From: Diphasiastrum complanatum
Lineage: Eukaryota > Streptophyta > Lycopodiopsida > Lycopodiales > Lycopodiaceae
Assembly: GCA_029204225.1 (NCBI GenBank)
Contig: CM055104.1
Span: forward strand, 56,126,264 to 56,190,263
Direction: 5' to 3'
Length of the DNA stretch: 64,000 nucleotides
The notes below the pieces were generated by a model. The model was not told the origin of the DNA. It saw nothing but the letters and a program-made list of their open reading frames with translations, and searched no databases. Below are positions 10,498 to 23,100 of this stretch, piece after piece. The position numbers and the translations under genes were made by a program. Positions within the stretch are counted from its first letter, which is position 1. Each line of letters opens with the position of its first letter.

Positions 10498-11095
10498 GGC
10501 TACATCAAGTGGATTCATGTTGGAAGGCAATGATAGGCTTACCTCAAGTAACTATTCATTGTGGAAAGTGAGGATGGAATCACTTCTTGAGACTGTAGGT
10601 TTGGAAGAGAGGCCATCAATAAACAAGATCAAGGGGGTATGACAAGAGGGCCAAAAGAGGTCTACATATGATTAAGATGAATGTTACCAATGAACTTCTC
10701 AAGGAAGTTGGTAAGTGTACTTTATCAAGTGAGGCTTGGGAGGCTTTGAAGAAGCTTTATGAATACAAGTCTACATCTAGAGTGTTGACTCTAAGAAGAC
10801 AAATCTTTCAAAGTTTGCAAAAGAGTGAATAGGGCCCAAATACTTTTGTTTTGAGAGTAAAAGCTTTGATTGATAAGTTAGCTTGCATTGATGAGAGCAT
10901 TAAGGAAGGAGAGCTTGTTCAAGTTATTCTTAATGGTTTGTTGGATGCTCATGCTAACATTGTAGAAAGTCTTTCTATTCAAAGAACTTTGCCAAGTTTG
11001 ATGGATCTTCAAGAGATCTTGATCCATGAAGAATATAGGCTTCAAGCAACAGGTGGATCTTCATCAACATCTCAAGTTGGAGAGGTGGCCCAATG
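10498..11095 (+). pseudogene. Copia family A gag, truncated
   Basis: ATG at 10498 gives MATSSGFMLEGNDRL, SNYSLWKVRMESLLE, then after a frame change HMIKMNVTNELLKEVGK, SRVLTLRRQIFQSLQK and ACIDESIKEGELVQVILNG. This is the UBN2-type gag of Copia elements and it parallels the frame at 28764-27853. There is a TAG after the LQKSE stretch and the frame ends at 11095, before any zinc knuckle, where unrelated LTR-like sequence begins. The 560-base stretch from the PBS to the ATG is the untranslated leader. Confidence 0.8.
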
Positions 11096-11981
11096 AAGTG
11101 GCCAATGAGAGTGAAGGAGGCTCACCTCTAAAATCTATAAGAGGGAGCCATTTCCTTTGTATTGTATCATCTTCCATTCTCATTCTAATAAAACTCTCTT
11201 GGTTTCTCCATCTCCATCTCTCTCGCTCTCTCTTCTCTCTGTTGGAGGTATTCCCAACAAAGTGTAAATAAATAAAATCATCCAAGAAAATGTGGCGCGA
11301 GGGCATGGCATCTTGCGTGTATAAGCCCATGGCCCAATGAGCACGCAAGTGAAGTTGTAAATAAAATAATAGACTTGGGCCCTTTGTAATTAAAATAAAA
11401 CTTGAGGCCCAAAATCAATTCTAAACTTAGAGTTTACTTTTTAGAATTGGGTCCAATTTTGGACTCACATGAATCTTGTGATTTCCAATGTACTTTTTGT
11501 GGACCCTTGGATCAAGTTGGGTCCAAGATGAATGGATAGGATCAATGTGAATATTAGCCAATAGGATTGAGGGGCAAGGGCCTTTCCCATTTTATAAAAA
11601 GGCAACATTTGTACACTATTTTCATGCTTAATAGAGAGGAGGAGACTCTATCATTTTGAGAGCTCAAGCATCCTCATTTGCTAATCAATCTTGCTTATGC
11701 TATTGTTGTGATTGCTTGTCATTTTCGTTTCCCATGCTTTTTGGTTATGCTAGTTAAGGTTTTTCCATAAGCAATGACATTGAGCATTTGAGCTAACCTC
11801 CATCTCATCTCTCTCTCTTTCCCTCTTCTCTTCTCTCTTCCTCTCCTTTTCTATCCCTTTCCTTCACCCAAATCATGATGGATGTTAGAGTAGAGAAGTA
11901 GAGTTAAGGGAGAGTAGTGTTAGTGGTGAATAGAGTTAGGGAGGAAGTAGGAAACTAACTAGAATTAGCATCTATGCATAG
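11096..11981. other. LTR-like and dispersed repeat sequence
   Basis: No gene. At 11130-11240 a tataag box, an aataaaa signal (11188) and a CT-rich tract precede tgttggaggtattcccaac (11239-11257), which looks like an LTR boundary. A dispersed repeat at 11870-11981 then leads up to the solo LTR. Confidence 0.4.
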
Positions 11982-12631
11982 TGTGAAAGATTCAACTAGT
12001 TTCATCACATTTTGCAATATTTTCATATTTGGCATATTGAGGCCAAAACTTGTTTTAGACTTAGAGGTTGACTTTTCAAAGTTCATTAGTCTAAATTTCA
12101 TTTGAATAAACACTTTTTGAAAGTGTGGGAAAGATAGAATGCGAGTTTGAGAAGATTCAATTTGAATAAGTTGGGTACATTGAATCTAGACCCAAAATCA
12201 GTAGGGTTAGCATTTTGGTGGGAAAGCCAAGTGGCCAAATAGGATTTGGACCTGTTATAAAGGGATGTAACTCGTGGAGAGAGTTATCTTCTCTCTTCTC
12301 TATCTCATTTCATGCTTATACATGGTTTTCTTGGGTTCTACTATCCATTGGTGCACTATCTTGGTGATTGCTTGCAATTCTATGTGTAGAATGATCTATA
12401 TTTGTTATTTTTGGATTCACACGTGTGAAATACAGTAGCTTGATGGTTTTCTACGGACAGCAACAGTACATAATCATTTCATTCAAGTTTGATCAACTTC
12501 TATTAGTGTTTGCATCTCAAATTGTGTGTAGATGCTGATTTTTTTACATTAGTGAGATTGGTAGTGTATTTCTCTTTCTAACCAAAGATCATTCAAGTAG
12601 ATTGGATCTTAAGGATCTGAAATCTTTCACA
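11982..12631 (+). mobile_element. Solo LTR of Copia family A with 5-bp target duplication
   Basis: Runs from TGTGAAAGAT to ATCTTTCACA, a perfect 10-bp terminal inverted repeat. It is flanked on both sides by catag (11977-11981 and 12632-12636). No PBS or gag follows. The interrupted host repeat is seen uninterrupted at about 540-660. It is thus the product of insertion followed by LTR-LTR recombination. Internal features are a TATA box (12254), a CT tract, and the palindrome TTCACACGTGTGAA (12416-12429). Confidence 0.93.
12416..12429. promoter_or_regulatory. Palindrome TTCACACGTGTGAA in LTR
   Basis: A perfect 14-bp palindrome downstream of the predicted LTR transcription start, so it would also be present in the RNA leader. 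Related copies occur at 29569-29578 and, as CACACATGTG, at about 9730. It contains a CACGTG core (G-box class). Confidence 0.6.
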
Positions 12632-12636
12632 CATAG

Positions 12637-14006
12637 TTAGGTACCTATCCAGTGATCTAACCCTTGTTGACAAGCAGGAGGGCTATACTATGCAAGATCT
12701 TCGACCCTACAGTTGCCGGGGATAGGTTTCCACTAACTAGTTTAGCTACATTTTAGCTATTTTCTTGCTTTTTAGAGTAGTTTTAGGTAGATTTTTGGGT
12801 GTTTAGAGTTAGTTTTCTGTATTTTTTTTGTGTTTGGACTATTCACAGCTAGCGGAGGAGGTGTGAGAGGGTAGAGGAGGCCTTGAACAGCCTCTAAGGG
12901 CTTGAAACCCAAACCAACCAGCCAAAAAATCCAAAAAACACACCAATCTGCAATTTTGGAGGGAAAAAGAGCCTAAAATCTCATCAGATTTTTATATCTC
13001 CATAACCAGTGTGAATTAACTCTTGCATGACTGGTAGCAGCTCCAGGGTACTGTCCCAGACCTGCATAGAAGCCTGCGAGAGTTAGTTCCAAGTAGATTG
13101 TAAAAATCAGAGAAAAATCATAAAAATTCAAAAAACCCTTGAAAAAATTCAAATCTCTATAAGAACTCTCGCAGAGCTCTCTGAAGTTCCATCTCAGTGA
13201 GACTAGGACGCAAAGAAACTTGTGAGAGTTAGTTTGATGTCTAAGTGCCTGTGCGAGAGTTCTCAATGAAAAAAAGACGAGAAAGTACTAGTGAACCCTC
13301 GTAGACAGCAAAATTTTCAGTTCCAATGGTCAAGAACTTTCACAGAGGATTCTGAAGTTCCATCTCAGTGAGACCAGGACACATAAGAGCTTGCGAGAGT
13401 TAGTTTGATTCCAGTGAGCAGAAAATTAGGTTTAATTGCTAAAAAATCACTAAAAAGTGAAGATCCAACAAATCCTTCCATTAAGAACTCTCGCAAACCC
13501 TCTCAGTCTATTCAGAATGTCAGTTTACATCAGTGATGAAGCCTACGAGAGTTAGTTTTGAGATTTGGTGAAGATCAAACCAAAAACGTGGTTTTGAATC
13601 CTCGTAGACAGTGAAATTTTCACTTCTTGCGAGAGTTGACTCTCGCAGAGAATTCTATAGTGAGATCTAACCCAGATCTAGCTACAATGAGCCTTGGGAG
13701 AGTTACTTCCCAAAGATCAGAGAGATATCAGGTTTTTTATCTACAAAAACAGCTAAAGAACCCTCGCACATTTAACTCTCGCACAAGAGAACCCTTGCAG
13801 ACCATATCAATGGAAAGATCTGCATCAGATCTAGCTACTGTCAAAATCTTAGGTCAATCAGTGCAAGGAGTAAAAAGTCATCAAGGGAAAACCACCGTAA
13901 AAGGCCTAAAATTCACTTCCGGCCGATCAGATTGATCAGATCCTTGAGTTCCAGACAACATCCTACTATATAAGCAAGGTCAAATCACTTTGGAACCCAC
14001 CATCGG
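12637..14006. repeat. Gypsy 5' region with degenerate ctcgcagag units
   Basis: No gene. From about 13020 to 13820 the motif actctcgcagag and its complement gcgagagttagtttga recur at least eight times. A longer unit of about 80 bp is repeated at 13150-13235 and 13325-13412; both contain ctgaagttccatctcagtgaga. Similar motifs recur at 17560-17670 beyond the integrase. This is probably LTR or leader sequence of the Gypsy element. Confidence 0.55.
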
Positions 14007-15560
14007 ATGAATCTGAAATCGGGACGATCAATAGCACGAAGGATAGCAAATCAAGCACCACACCTTCCTAGATTAGCAGCCATGCAACAAGAGGCAGAAC
14101 CGGAACCAACACTAATGGATCCAGTGGGCCAACCCATACATGTCGCTCCCTTGCAAGTAGTCCGGAGAGCACCGCGGATGGAAATACCAAAATACGACCC
14201 ATCCGATTCCTCCAGATCTACGAGCAAGCTTGTGAAATCTACGGCGAACGGACACTGCAGAGAAGCTGATGTTGTTCCCCATGTCTTATTGGTAGTGGCT
14301 TAGGATTGGTTTTTCAACCTGTCAGAGAAAGAAAAATCTACCTGAGAAGCGGTTAAAGCGGCTCTTAATACGTGCTTTGAACCAAGAAAGTTTCTGGAAG
14401 ACCCGTTCCTCCTGCTGAGCAAAGTCAAGATGGGAAAACGAGAAAGGGTCAGGGACTATATTGAGCGGGCCAAACACTTACGATCCGAGTGTAGTGCAGC
14501 CCTAACTCCCGATCATGCAGTGATCATGTGGTTCCTAGCCGGACTACCACGAAGCATCAAAAGAGAACTGAAATGACTAGAGCAGTACGCTACTCTACAA
14601 GAAGCTATGGAAGATGCCATCAGGGAAGAGGATGAGGGATCTGACGATGAATATCCATCCACCCACACCCCTACTCCCTCGTTGGCATCATCATCATCAA
14701 TCGCATCTACTCTATCCACAGAACTGCTATTGGAGCAAATGACGAAATTACACAAATAGCAGATGGAACAACTTATGGCGCAGTTTGACCAGAAACTGAA
14801 GGCCTTATAGGGAGCTATAGCAGTAACGCCACATTAATCGAAACCAAACCAGCTGCAGTATCCAAGATGAAAAAATGTATGGTGTTCAGTGTGCACACAA
14901 AACCATACAACGAACGAGTGTCCAGTCCTAAAGCAAAATCTGAGACTGACACATAGATTCTGCCATCTGTGCAATGCAACATCGCACAATACGGCATTTT
15001 GCTCGTTCAACCCCCGGATTGTTCAACAGAAGAGAAGTCCTTATCAGACTTCTTATCCTTACCATCAAGGGGCACCCAACGCGGCACCAAGGTACGGTGC
15101 ACCAAATCACCTACAGCGTATGGCCTTACCTGCTCTACCAGGGCCAGTCAATCAAGAAGTGGCCCATGTAAACCTGACAGTAGCGGAACCAGAGATGCAA
15201 ATGCCACCTCAACTTGAGCAGTAGCAATGGTACAGATCGGATGAACCATTTATGGATCCTGCCATAAATGAATATTTTGCGGCCTATGCAGCTCAAACTC
15301 AGCGTCAAGGCGGAAGAAATTACGGCTGCTACGGATGCGGCGAAGGACACAGAATTGCGGAATTGCGAAGGACACAAAATTGCGGACAATATACATCCTT
15401 CTACTGAGAATGCGGTTATGGGCATTGTTACAAGAATTGTCCATTTAAACCTGGAACAAGTGCACCTCTTAACTCCATTGCAATACAACAACCAACAATT
15501 CCAGCAGGGATGCCATCGGAAGGACGACAATTCCATGCTCATGTGTTAGCTGTTACGCGA
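14007..15560 (+). pseudogene. Gypsy gag with three zinc-knuckle-like motifs
   Basis: The plus strand carries a gag-type capsid stretch (KVKMGKRERVRDYIERAKHLR, LTPDHAVIMWFLAGL, about 14420-14570), then an acidic linker. Next come CSVCTQNHTTNEC and CHLCNATSHNTAFC (14880-15000) and a third partial knuckle near 15330 (YGCYGCGEGHR). Frames are broken by stops at about 14301, 14574, 14758 and 14810, so it is a decayed gag. Closely paired knuckles followed by a third are unusual; most plant Gypsy gags have one. The start at 14007 is the first codon of the open frame and is not certain. Confidence 0.7.
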
Positions 15561-15699
15561 GCACTGAAGAGGAAGGAAGTGGCTCCCTCACTACCACCAT
15601 CAGTCACTGACGACCAACCCTCAACTTCCGTGCCATATCCAAATGTGAGGGAAGAAAGAAGGCAGTACCAAAAAATAAGACACTGGGTACAGAAAGCAC

Positions 15700-17125
15700 A
15701 AGTGGATGAAAAAGAACAACACCGGGAGAATCACCAGATGGCTACTTTTGTTGTTGGAATTTGATTTTCGGATAGTAGTTCGCAAGGGAAAACAACATTA
15801 CATGGCAGATCATGTATCACGAATCAAGGAGAAGGAGATTTCAACCCAACCCGATGATGAGCTGGCAGATGCTGTCTTATTTTACGTGGACACAGTACCA
15901 GAATGGGCTACCGATATTGTTGAATATCTAGTGTGGGGCCAACCAGACAAATCACTACCAAAGGCGGAACAATGGAAATTGATCTTGAAGGCTAGACCTT
16001 ATCAGTTGATTGCCGGCCAGTTATACCAAAGAGGACCAGACGAAATTCTTCAGTGGTGTATTCTTTCTCATGAGGCCACCCAGATCATTTTGCTTTCACA
16101 TGAAGGCATGGGTGAGGGCCATTTTGCATCCGACATTATAGTTCGCAAGATCCTACAATCAGGATGTTGGTGGCCAATGATTCATAAGGATACGAAGGAA
16201 TACTTAAAAAAGTGCGATGTGTGCCAAAGGCGAGAAGGCCAACAAGATTGAATTATGACCTACTGCACCCGGTCTTAACCCAAGCACCATTCAAAAAGTG
16301 GGGATTGGATTAATCGGTCCAATTCACCCTGTGGCAAGGAGTTCCCAGGCTTGATACGTAATCGTAGCCACAGACTACCTCCCCAAATGGGTCGAAGCCA
16401 AGGCAGTAAGTTACTTTATGAAAATGTCATTGTAGGCTTCGGATGTCCAGTAGAGCTAGTCAGCGATCGCGGAAGCCATTTCATGAATGAGACCATCAAG
16501 GTCCTATTGGAAGAATTCTTTGTGATCCATAGAACCAGTATGCCTTATTATCCTCATGGTAATGGGCAAGCAGAATCATCCAATAATATCCTGTGTAGCA
16601 TGCTCACAAAAACAGTTGAAGCTAGCAGATCAGATTGGGAACATAAGTTGCATGCTACACTGTGGGCATTTTTTAGGACAGCATATAAAGGAAGCACTGA
16701 TCAAACACCCTTCCAATTGGTATATGGTCAGGATGTTGTGATGCCAGTAGAGTTTTTAGTTCTTTCATTAAGGATTGCCACCACGCAATGTCTTAGTGAG
16801 TCCAGATCTCTATAGCTATGTCACAAAGCTTTGCATAAACTCTGTGAAACACACTTACTAGCTATGCATGCATTGGCAACTGAAAAGGAAAGACGCAAAG
16901 CATGGCATGATCGTAGGTTACAAAAGAAGGATCTTCGTTCCGGAGATCTGGTCCTGATGTATAAAACCAAGGCGATCAAAGGGAAATTAAAATTCATAGT
17001 GAAGGTCCCTATCGGATCAAGGAGATTCTTAATCATGGAGCCGTGAATTTAGAAAAGTTAGATGGGACACCATTCGATACACCCATCAACGGTAGCCGAT
17101 TGCACAAGTACTGGCCATCACAGTG
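15700..17125 (+). pseudogene. Gypsy RNase H end plus integrase
   Basis: The frame opens with RITRWLLLLLEFDF and KGKQHYMADHVSRI, the end of RNase H. An HHCC zinc domain follows (LSHEGMGEGHF, KKCDVCQRR; 16090-16250), then the integrase core with VSDRGSHFMNE and NGQAESSNNIL (16450-16600), then a post-integrase GDLVLMYKTKAIKGK segment near 16960. The domain order RNase H then integrase shows the Gypsy class. Frames change near 16250, 16350 and 16810. Reverse transcriptase is missing: gag runs into the last part of RNase H within about 150 bp. Confidence 0.85.
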
Positions 17126-17858
17126 AGATAGATCCAGATTGGTGGGGGCACGTTACGAAAAGCTAATCTGCCAAGCCGTCACCGCTAGATCTAAGAATAT
17201 CCAGCCAAATCAAGCTAAATCCATCAAGATTCAGCCAGATCTAGCAAGATCGAAGAAATCCATCAGAATCCAAGAAGGATACAGGTCCAGATAGGATCAA
17301 GAAGGAAGCAGATCATCAAATTGACTGAGGGTTCTGTTACCAAGTATCCATCAGAACTTCCAGAGAACTACCAACAATCAAACTTGGATAAAGCTTATTA
17401 CCAGTTTATAAAAGTTAAAAATCAGAAAATCTAGAGATCTTGTCAAAAAAACACTCTAAAAGAGCACTTTTTCATGATTTTTTGAGATCCCCTAGGAGAT
17501 AGCTCTTGAAACTTGGGCAGTCACCAGATCTAATATAGATTCATCCATGAAAATCTCTACAAGAGTTTCTGATGGAGGAATCACCATTTTCTAGTGTGTG
17601 TGAGGGTTCCTAGAAGCTGAATTTTCAGAATCCTCACAAAGCATCAAGATCAACTTACCAACCCTCGCAAGGTGCCCAAATGGAATCAGAGCAGTGAAAC
17701 TAGCCTACCTACATGGTCTAATTTTGAAAATCCAATCACAGGAACAAGTTATGCAAGAGATCACTTTCTGCGAACTCTGGCACTAAACAGGTGATCCAGC
17801 GTGACATCCCTGAGGCCACACAGATTTGGCCTCTACCTTCTGACGCTTTGATCCAACC
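17126..17858. other. Spacer between integrase and third ORF
   Basis: No gene. A possible polypurine tract, agattggtggggg (17135-17147), lies just after the integrase end. The rest is rich in gatccag/agatc words and the ctcgca motif also seen at 13.0-13.8 kb. Confidence 0.35.
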
Positions 17859-20146
17859 ATGGCTGCAGACAGCCGGCCCACTTCTAGAGGCAATGATTTT
17901 TACCCGGCGCTTTTCCATTCTAAGATTAACATGGGCCTCGCCCTTCACGCTTACGCCACCTGGGATGAGGAAAAGACTTGTTTTCACTTCCTTTACCAAG
18001 GTACCACGTACAAGGTTAGGATTAATGCAGACTCGATGGTCACCATTGGCATCATGTCCGGTGATCGTCAGCCCATCTCCAATCGCCATGCCAAAACTTT
18101 GATCAAGCCTTTCGTCACCCAAACTGCACCGGAAATTCCAATTCAGACTAACAATGGTTACTTGATAGATGCTATCACGGGACCCGTCATTCAGACGGCT
18201 ACGCATCTGTTAAATAACTTTATGGTTATTTTAACATTTTGCAAGGACAGAGTCTAGTCTAAGCTGCTGAGTCAGATAGTGGAATCCTTTCTGGAATTCC
18301 TGGCCCCTCCGTTGTGCCATACGATTGGCATAGCTTCCTTATTCGTGAACTAACCAACTCCATCAAACCCAACAACCGTGAGCGTATCGCAGCAAGCCCC
18401 ATGTTGTATAACTTTGCCTGTGCACTTCTCGAGGCAAAAGTGTGCGGTTTCCAACGCTCATCTCTTTTGTCTACCCTTGTACCACATACTAACCTTTATC
18501 CGCCATCTCAGGCATCCACCTCCTCCCAACCTGCAGTTATTAACACAACGGCCAGCAAACAAATGTGTGGCGCTACCTCTACATCCACATCTCCACCTGC
18601 TACCCAAAGATGCACCTCCACTACCGCACTAACCACCCCATCAACCACCGCCACTTCTTCTTCCATGCAACCCCCCACTTCGATCTCTATTGTTGCTACC
18701 TCTCTTCCTGTTCCATCTGTTTCTGTGTCCACTCTCGTTTCCTCTGTTGATACGATTCCAATTTCTGTTCCGTTATCCACTACTCTGTCCATCAACATCA
18801 CATCCTCCATCACTCCTGCCACCACCGTTGCTTCCATTCCGTTCAATCCTTCTGATTCTCAATTGTCTCCAGACACTCTGGCGTGGATGCAAGTCATCAA
18901 TTTTTCACCGCCACACCAGACCCTTTCTGCTCCATCTTTGTCTTCTTCCATACTCCACACCACCCTTTAGTTTCCCTCTATTCCTCCCACCCTCTCGTTC
19001 CACAATTTCTTCTCAAACCCCACCTGCTTCGCCACCAAAGGTTGCCGAGGGCAACCAACTGTTGCCCGATGACGCATTTATTCAAACAGTTTTCGTACCA
19101 TTGCCAGATCGGACTGATCCTACCGCCCCAGATGGCATCAGGTCCAATGAGAACCTGATCGAAGATAATGACGATGTATTCCACAAGTCGTCGGGGCCGA
19201 TACAACACAAGCCCCTATCAGTGCCAGTGTATCGGATGCTCCCACAGACCTAATGACGGCATACCAGACTCTGGGTAAATACATCCTGGATGCGGTAGCA
19301 GCCAAAGCCATTCTGGAAAGCAGGGTACTACACCTGGTGACGCGTAACACACAGCTGCGAGCAGACCTCACCAATCTGCAGCACGAACTGATTCTGACGT
19401 AACAACTTGAACAAGAAGGGCACCAGGAGATTGCCAAGCTACAGCAGAAGGAGGAGGGCCTCAACAAATATATCAAAAGCCTCTCCAAAGCGTTGACAGA
19501 GGCCTCCACAAAGGTGCAGGAGCTTCAATCTGAAGCGTCCCAACGGCTTGCTCCCATATAGGCGGAAGCAGAGAATACGTGCCTGGGGACGGAGGTCAAA
19601 GCCCTACAAGATGAAAAGCTTGTCTGGCTAGCTCAACCTGTATCAGACTCAAAACCACTTTCTCAATCAAAAATGAATCTTCTTTGGCATCAGGTGCAGG
19701 TTTATAGCCAAACCTTAAACAGCTACCAGGCAGAGTTCAACAAATATCAAAAAAGCGCAACTCACGAGCTTGCCCAGGCCAAGCAATCCCTCAAGGCATG
19801 CCAAAAATTCATGGACACGAAGGCCCAGCCCACCTCCATGGTAATTCCAATGCCACCGATTTTTGACATTGCACAGGCCAGTACTAGCCAAGACCAAAGC
19901 CAGCAGGTAGCAAGGATATTTAACCAAGATCAAGGGTTTGAAGGCAAAGATCAAGGGCAACCAGATACGGCTGCTGAGACGCGAGACCAGGGCCAAGGCG
20001 CAGATACCAATCGAAGCCAAGCCACATTATCCAGAGCTTTGCGCATGATATCTATCAGCTGGGCCTTCCGAAGACCCAAGTCCGTGGAGGAGAAAATCAA
20101 CAAATTCCTATCAAAGTATCTCCACGAGTCATCAAGAGACGGCTGA
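17859..20146 (+). pseudogene. Gypsy third ORF: STP-rich plus coiled-coil protein
   Basis: An ATG at 17859 begins a 132-codon frame (HSKINMGLALHAYATWDEEK, YKVRINADSMVTIGIMSGD). After a small frame change near 18210-18260 this continues through VPYDWHSFLIRELTNSIKP. It then enters a long Ser/Thr/Pro-rich stretch (18510-18960), another frame break, and a Leu/Gln/Glu-rich segment (about 19250-19900) with heptad-like spacing that suggests a coiled coil. The end is at 20146. About 760 codons in total with a few breaks. It lies downstream of integrase, where Athila and Tat-type elements carry env-like or extra ORFs. I see no signal peptide or convincing membrane segment. Function unknown; a capsid-accessory or host-derived protein are alternatives. 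Confidence 0.55.
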
Positions 20147-20203
20147 CAGATATCGTTTTCAGCTCAGACCATAAAGGGCAAAGAACTGCAAGCATTACCT
20201 TTC

Positions 20204-21019
<816 letters not shown>

Positions 21020-21032
21020 TGGTATTAGAGCC
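21020..21032 (+). promoter_or_regulatory. Primer-binding site, element 5
   Basis: tggtattagagcc, a one-base variant of the tRNA-Met PBS used by the other Copia copies. Confidence 0.85.
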
Positions 21033-21201
21033 ATACCCTACTTTGAATGCTACTAACATCAGGTGTATGAAAATTTTTTTGACAATTCAAGCTAGGAAGC
21101 TGTTTAGCACTTTTCTGCTATCTATCCTTTAACAGTTTCTGGATGAATGAGGTCAGAATTGATATTTTCAGGTCTAAATGCAAGTTGTACAGAATTTTGA
21201 C

Positions 21202-21219
21202 TTTTCACACGTGTGAAAA
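21202..21219. promoter_or_regulatory. 18-bp perfect palindrome in element 5 leader
   Basis: TTTTCACACGTGTGAAAA, centred about 190 nt after the PBS start. Element 6 has ACACGTGT about 189 nt and element 2 CACACGTGTG about 178 nt after theirs. Confidence 0.7.
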
Positions 21220-22130
21220 TCAGAGCACTTCATTTCATTCTATTTCCTTGATGTTAGATCCAAAGTAGTAACATTATAGCTTGCTGGAAAACTAGAAGAA
21301 TCTACTTTTCATTGCAATCAGTTCCAAATCAATCTGATGAACCTAGTAGGAGCTATAAGCTCTTAAAGGAGGGTATAAAGTGACCCAAAACCCGAGTGGA
21401 CACTTTTTGGTTTGATCAGTTTGATTGCATGTTTTATCATTCACAGTTTGTGTAGACAATCAAATGTAGAATTGGATAAGTCAAGATTATGTTGTCATAG
21501 TCAGATCATTTCACACAAAGGGTTGTGTTTGAGTTTCATGTGTGTTTCCAGAGTGTTTTTCATCCATTTAAAACTCGTGGAAAAATTTGACATCACAATT
21601 GTAAGTGCTTCATCAGTAGATAGAGGCTAGATCCAAATTCAAAGTGATTGATTTAATTGTTGTGAGCAAGAACTCACATAACTGTTGCAAGTTTTTGCAT
21701 AGGATTTGGTAGTATACCCAATTGTTTTGGTTCCTATTGTAAAAGAGAAACAACACATTCAAAATCCATTTCTTGTGTATATCAATCCAACAAACTCAAG
21801 ATCTAGACAAAGATTTGAGTCATTTAACACATTGCTTCAAACAATTTGAGTATTTTTGAGTCAATGGTGTTGTCTTTGAGCATTCCACATGTGCCAAAAG
21901 AAGAAAGAACCAAAAATTTTCTATACTCCAATTCACTTTGAGAGGTTGATGTAGTTTGCATTGTATTGGTGGAATATTTGAGACCTATCTCAAATATAGT
22001 TGCAAGATTTCACATAGGATTTGGTAGTTCACCCTTTGAAAATTCCTATAGTGAGAAGTGTAGCAAGATTTAGTTTGATAGAAACAAGCTCAAACATATT
22101 GTTGTCCATTTACAAGAAGTCTTCACATTC
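21220..22130 (+). other. Untranslated leader of Copia element 5
   Basis: No gene in the sequence between PBS and gag. Its first part resembles 54440-54720 (leader of element 6), for example gagctataagctctta and gggtggacac-tttggtttg. Confidence 0.6.
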
Positions 22131-22796
22131 ATGGCATCTATAGGAGATTTTCTGTTTGAAGCTAGTGAGAGACTAGATACCTCCAACTATTCAGATTGGA
22201 AGGATAGGATAGAATCTTTGTTGGTTCTTTATGGTGTAATGGACATAGTATTAGGAGCTGAAGTTGAACCTAAAGCTTGTGATGAGGCTCAGATATTCAA
22301 GAAGAGAGCAAGGATTGCTCTTCATATCATCAAATTGAACATCTCTGATGATATGTTGAGAGAAATAAGTTCATGCAACTTAGCCAAGCAGTCTTGGAAA
22401 ATCCTTAACAACATCTATGAAGCAAAGATCACATCAAGACTTCTCACTCTTAGAAATCAGATCTTTTTCTAGTTTTCAAAGAGTTGATAAAAGTGCTTCA
22501 AGTTTTGTAATAAGAGTTAAAGTTCTTCACAGAGAGATAACATGCATAGGTGATACTCTAGAGAACAGTCAACTTGTTCAAGTAGTCCTTAATGGAATTA
22601 GAAAAGAGTATTCAAATTTTGTGCAAACTTATGCTATCGAGGAGCTACCATCTATGGAGGCTCTTCATGATGTTCTTATTGCTGAAGAATGTAGGCAAAA
22701 GAACAAGTTGTTGAAGATCAACACACTTTCAAGGAAGGATGGTGGTTTTGGCAAAGCTGACTTTGCCAAGGCAAGACCAAGGAGGAGTAGAAGATG
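22131..22796 (+). pseudogene. Copia element 5 gag (one frameshift)
   Basis: ATG at 22131 gives MASIGDFLFEASERLDTSNY, WKDRIESLL, SCNLAKQSWKILNNIY and RLLTLRNQIF. A one-base shift at about 22470 leads to FQRVDKSASSFVIRVK, LVQVVLNGIRKEYSNF and LHDVLIAEECRQKNK. This is the UBN2-type gag of Copia elements, related to but distinct from family A. No zinc knuckle is seen. The frame ends at 22796 and a protease-like frame follows 100 bp later. Confidence 0.8.
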
Positions 22797-22893
22797 ATTC
22801 AACTCATTCTTCTATCTTCAAGAATAAGACTCAAGAAGATCAAGCCAATTTTACCATAGAAGATTCACATGCAAGTTGTAGAGACTATCTCTC

Positions 22894-23100
22894 ATGATGT
22901 CTAGCTTCTCCTCTTTACCCTTTAATGATGTATCTTGGTATATTGATAGTGGTGCATCATCACACATGAGTTGCACTAAAAGTTCTTTTGTTTCTCCAGA
23001 ACCTTTTCAAGAACTTAAAGGTTCAATATACATAGTTGTTGGTGATGCATGTTCAATAAAAGGAGTAGGAGTTTGTTCCTTGAATCTTGCATCTTCTATG
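22894..23100 (+). pseudogene. Copia element 5 protease, interrupted
   Basis: The frame contains VSWYIDSGASSHMSC, the Copia aspartic protease active site (D-S-G-A), followed by VVGDACSIKGVGVCSLNLAS. It is cut at 23100 by the end of a minus-strand LTR. The next expected segment (NVLYV-L-K) is absent here; a similar one appears at 33650. Confidence 0.85.

Noticed and set aside
11982-12631. 3' LTR of the Copia copy starting at 9226
   Set aside because: It has its own catag duplication on both sides, and the flank left of 9226 (tttag) does not match.
18508-18846. 112-codon Val/Glu-rich minus-strand frame
   Set aside because: Antisense shadow of the Ser/Thr/Pro-rich part of the Gypsy third ORF.
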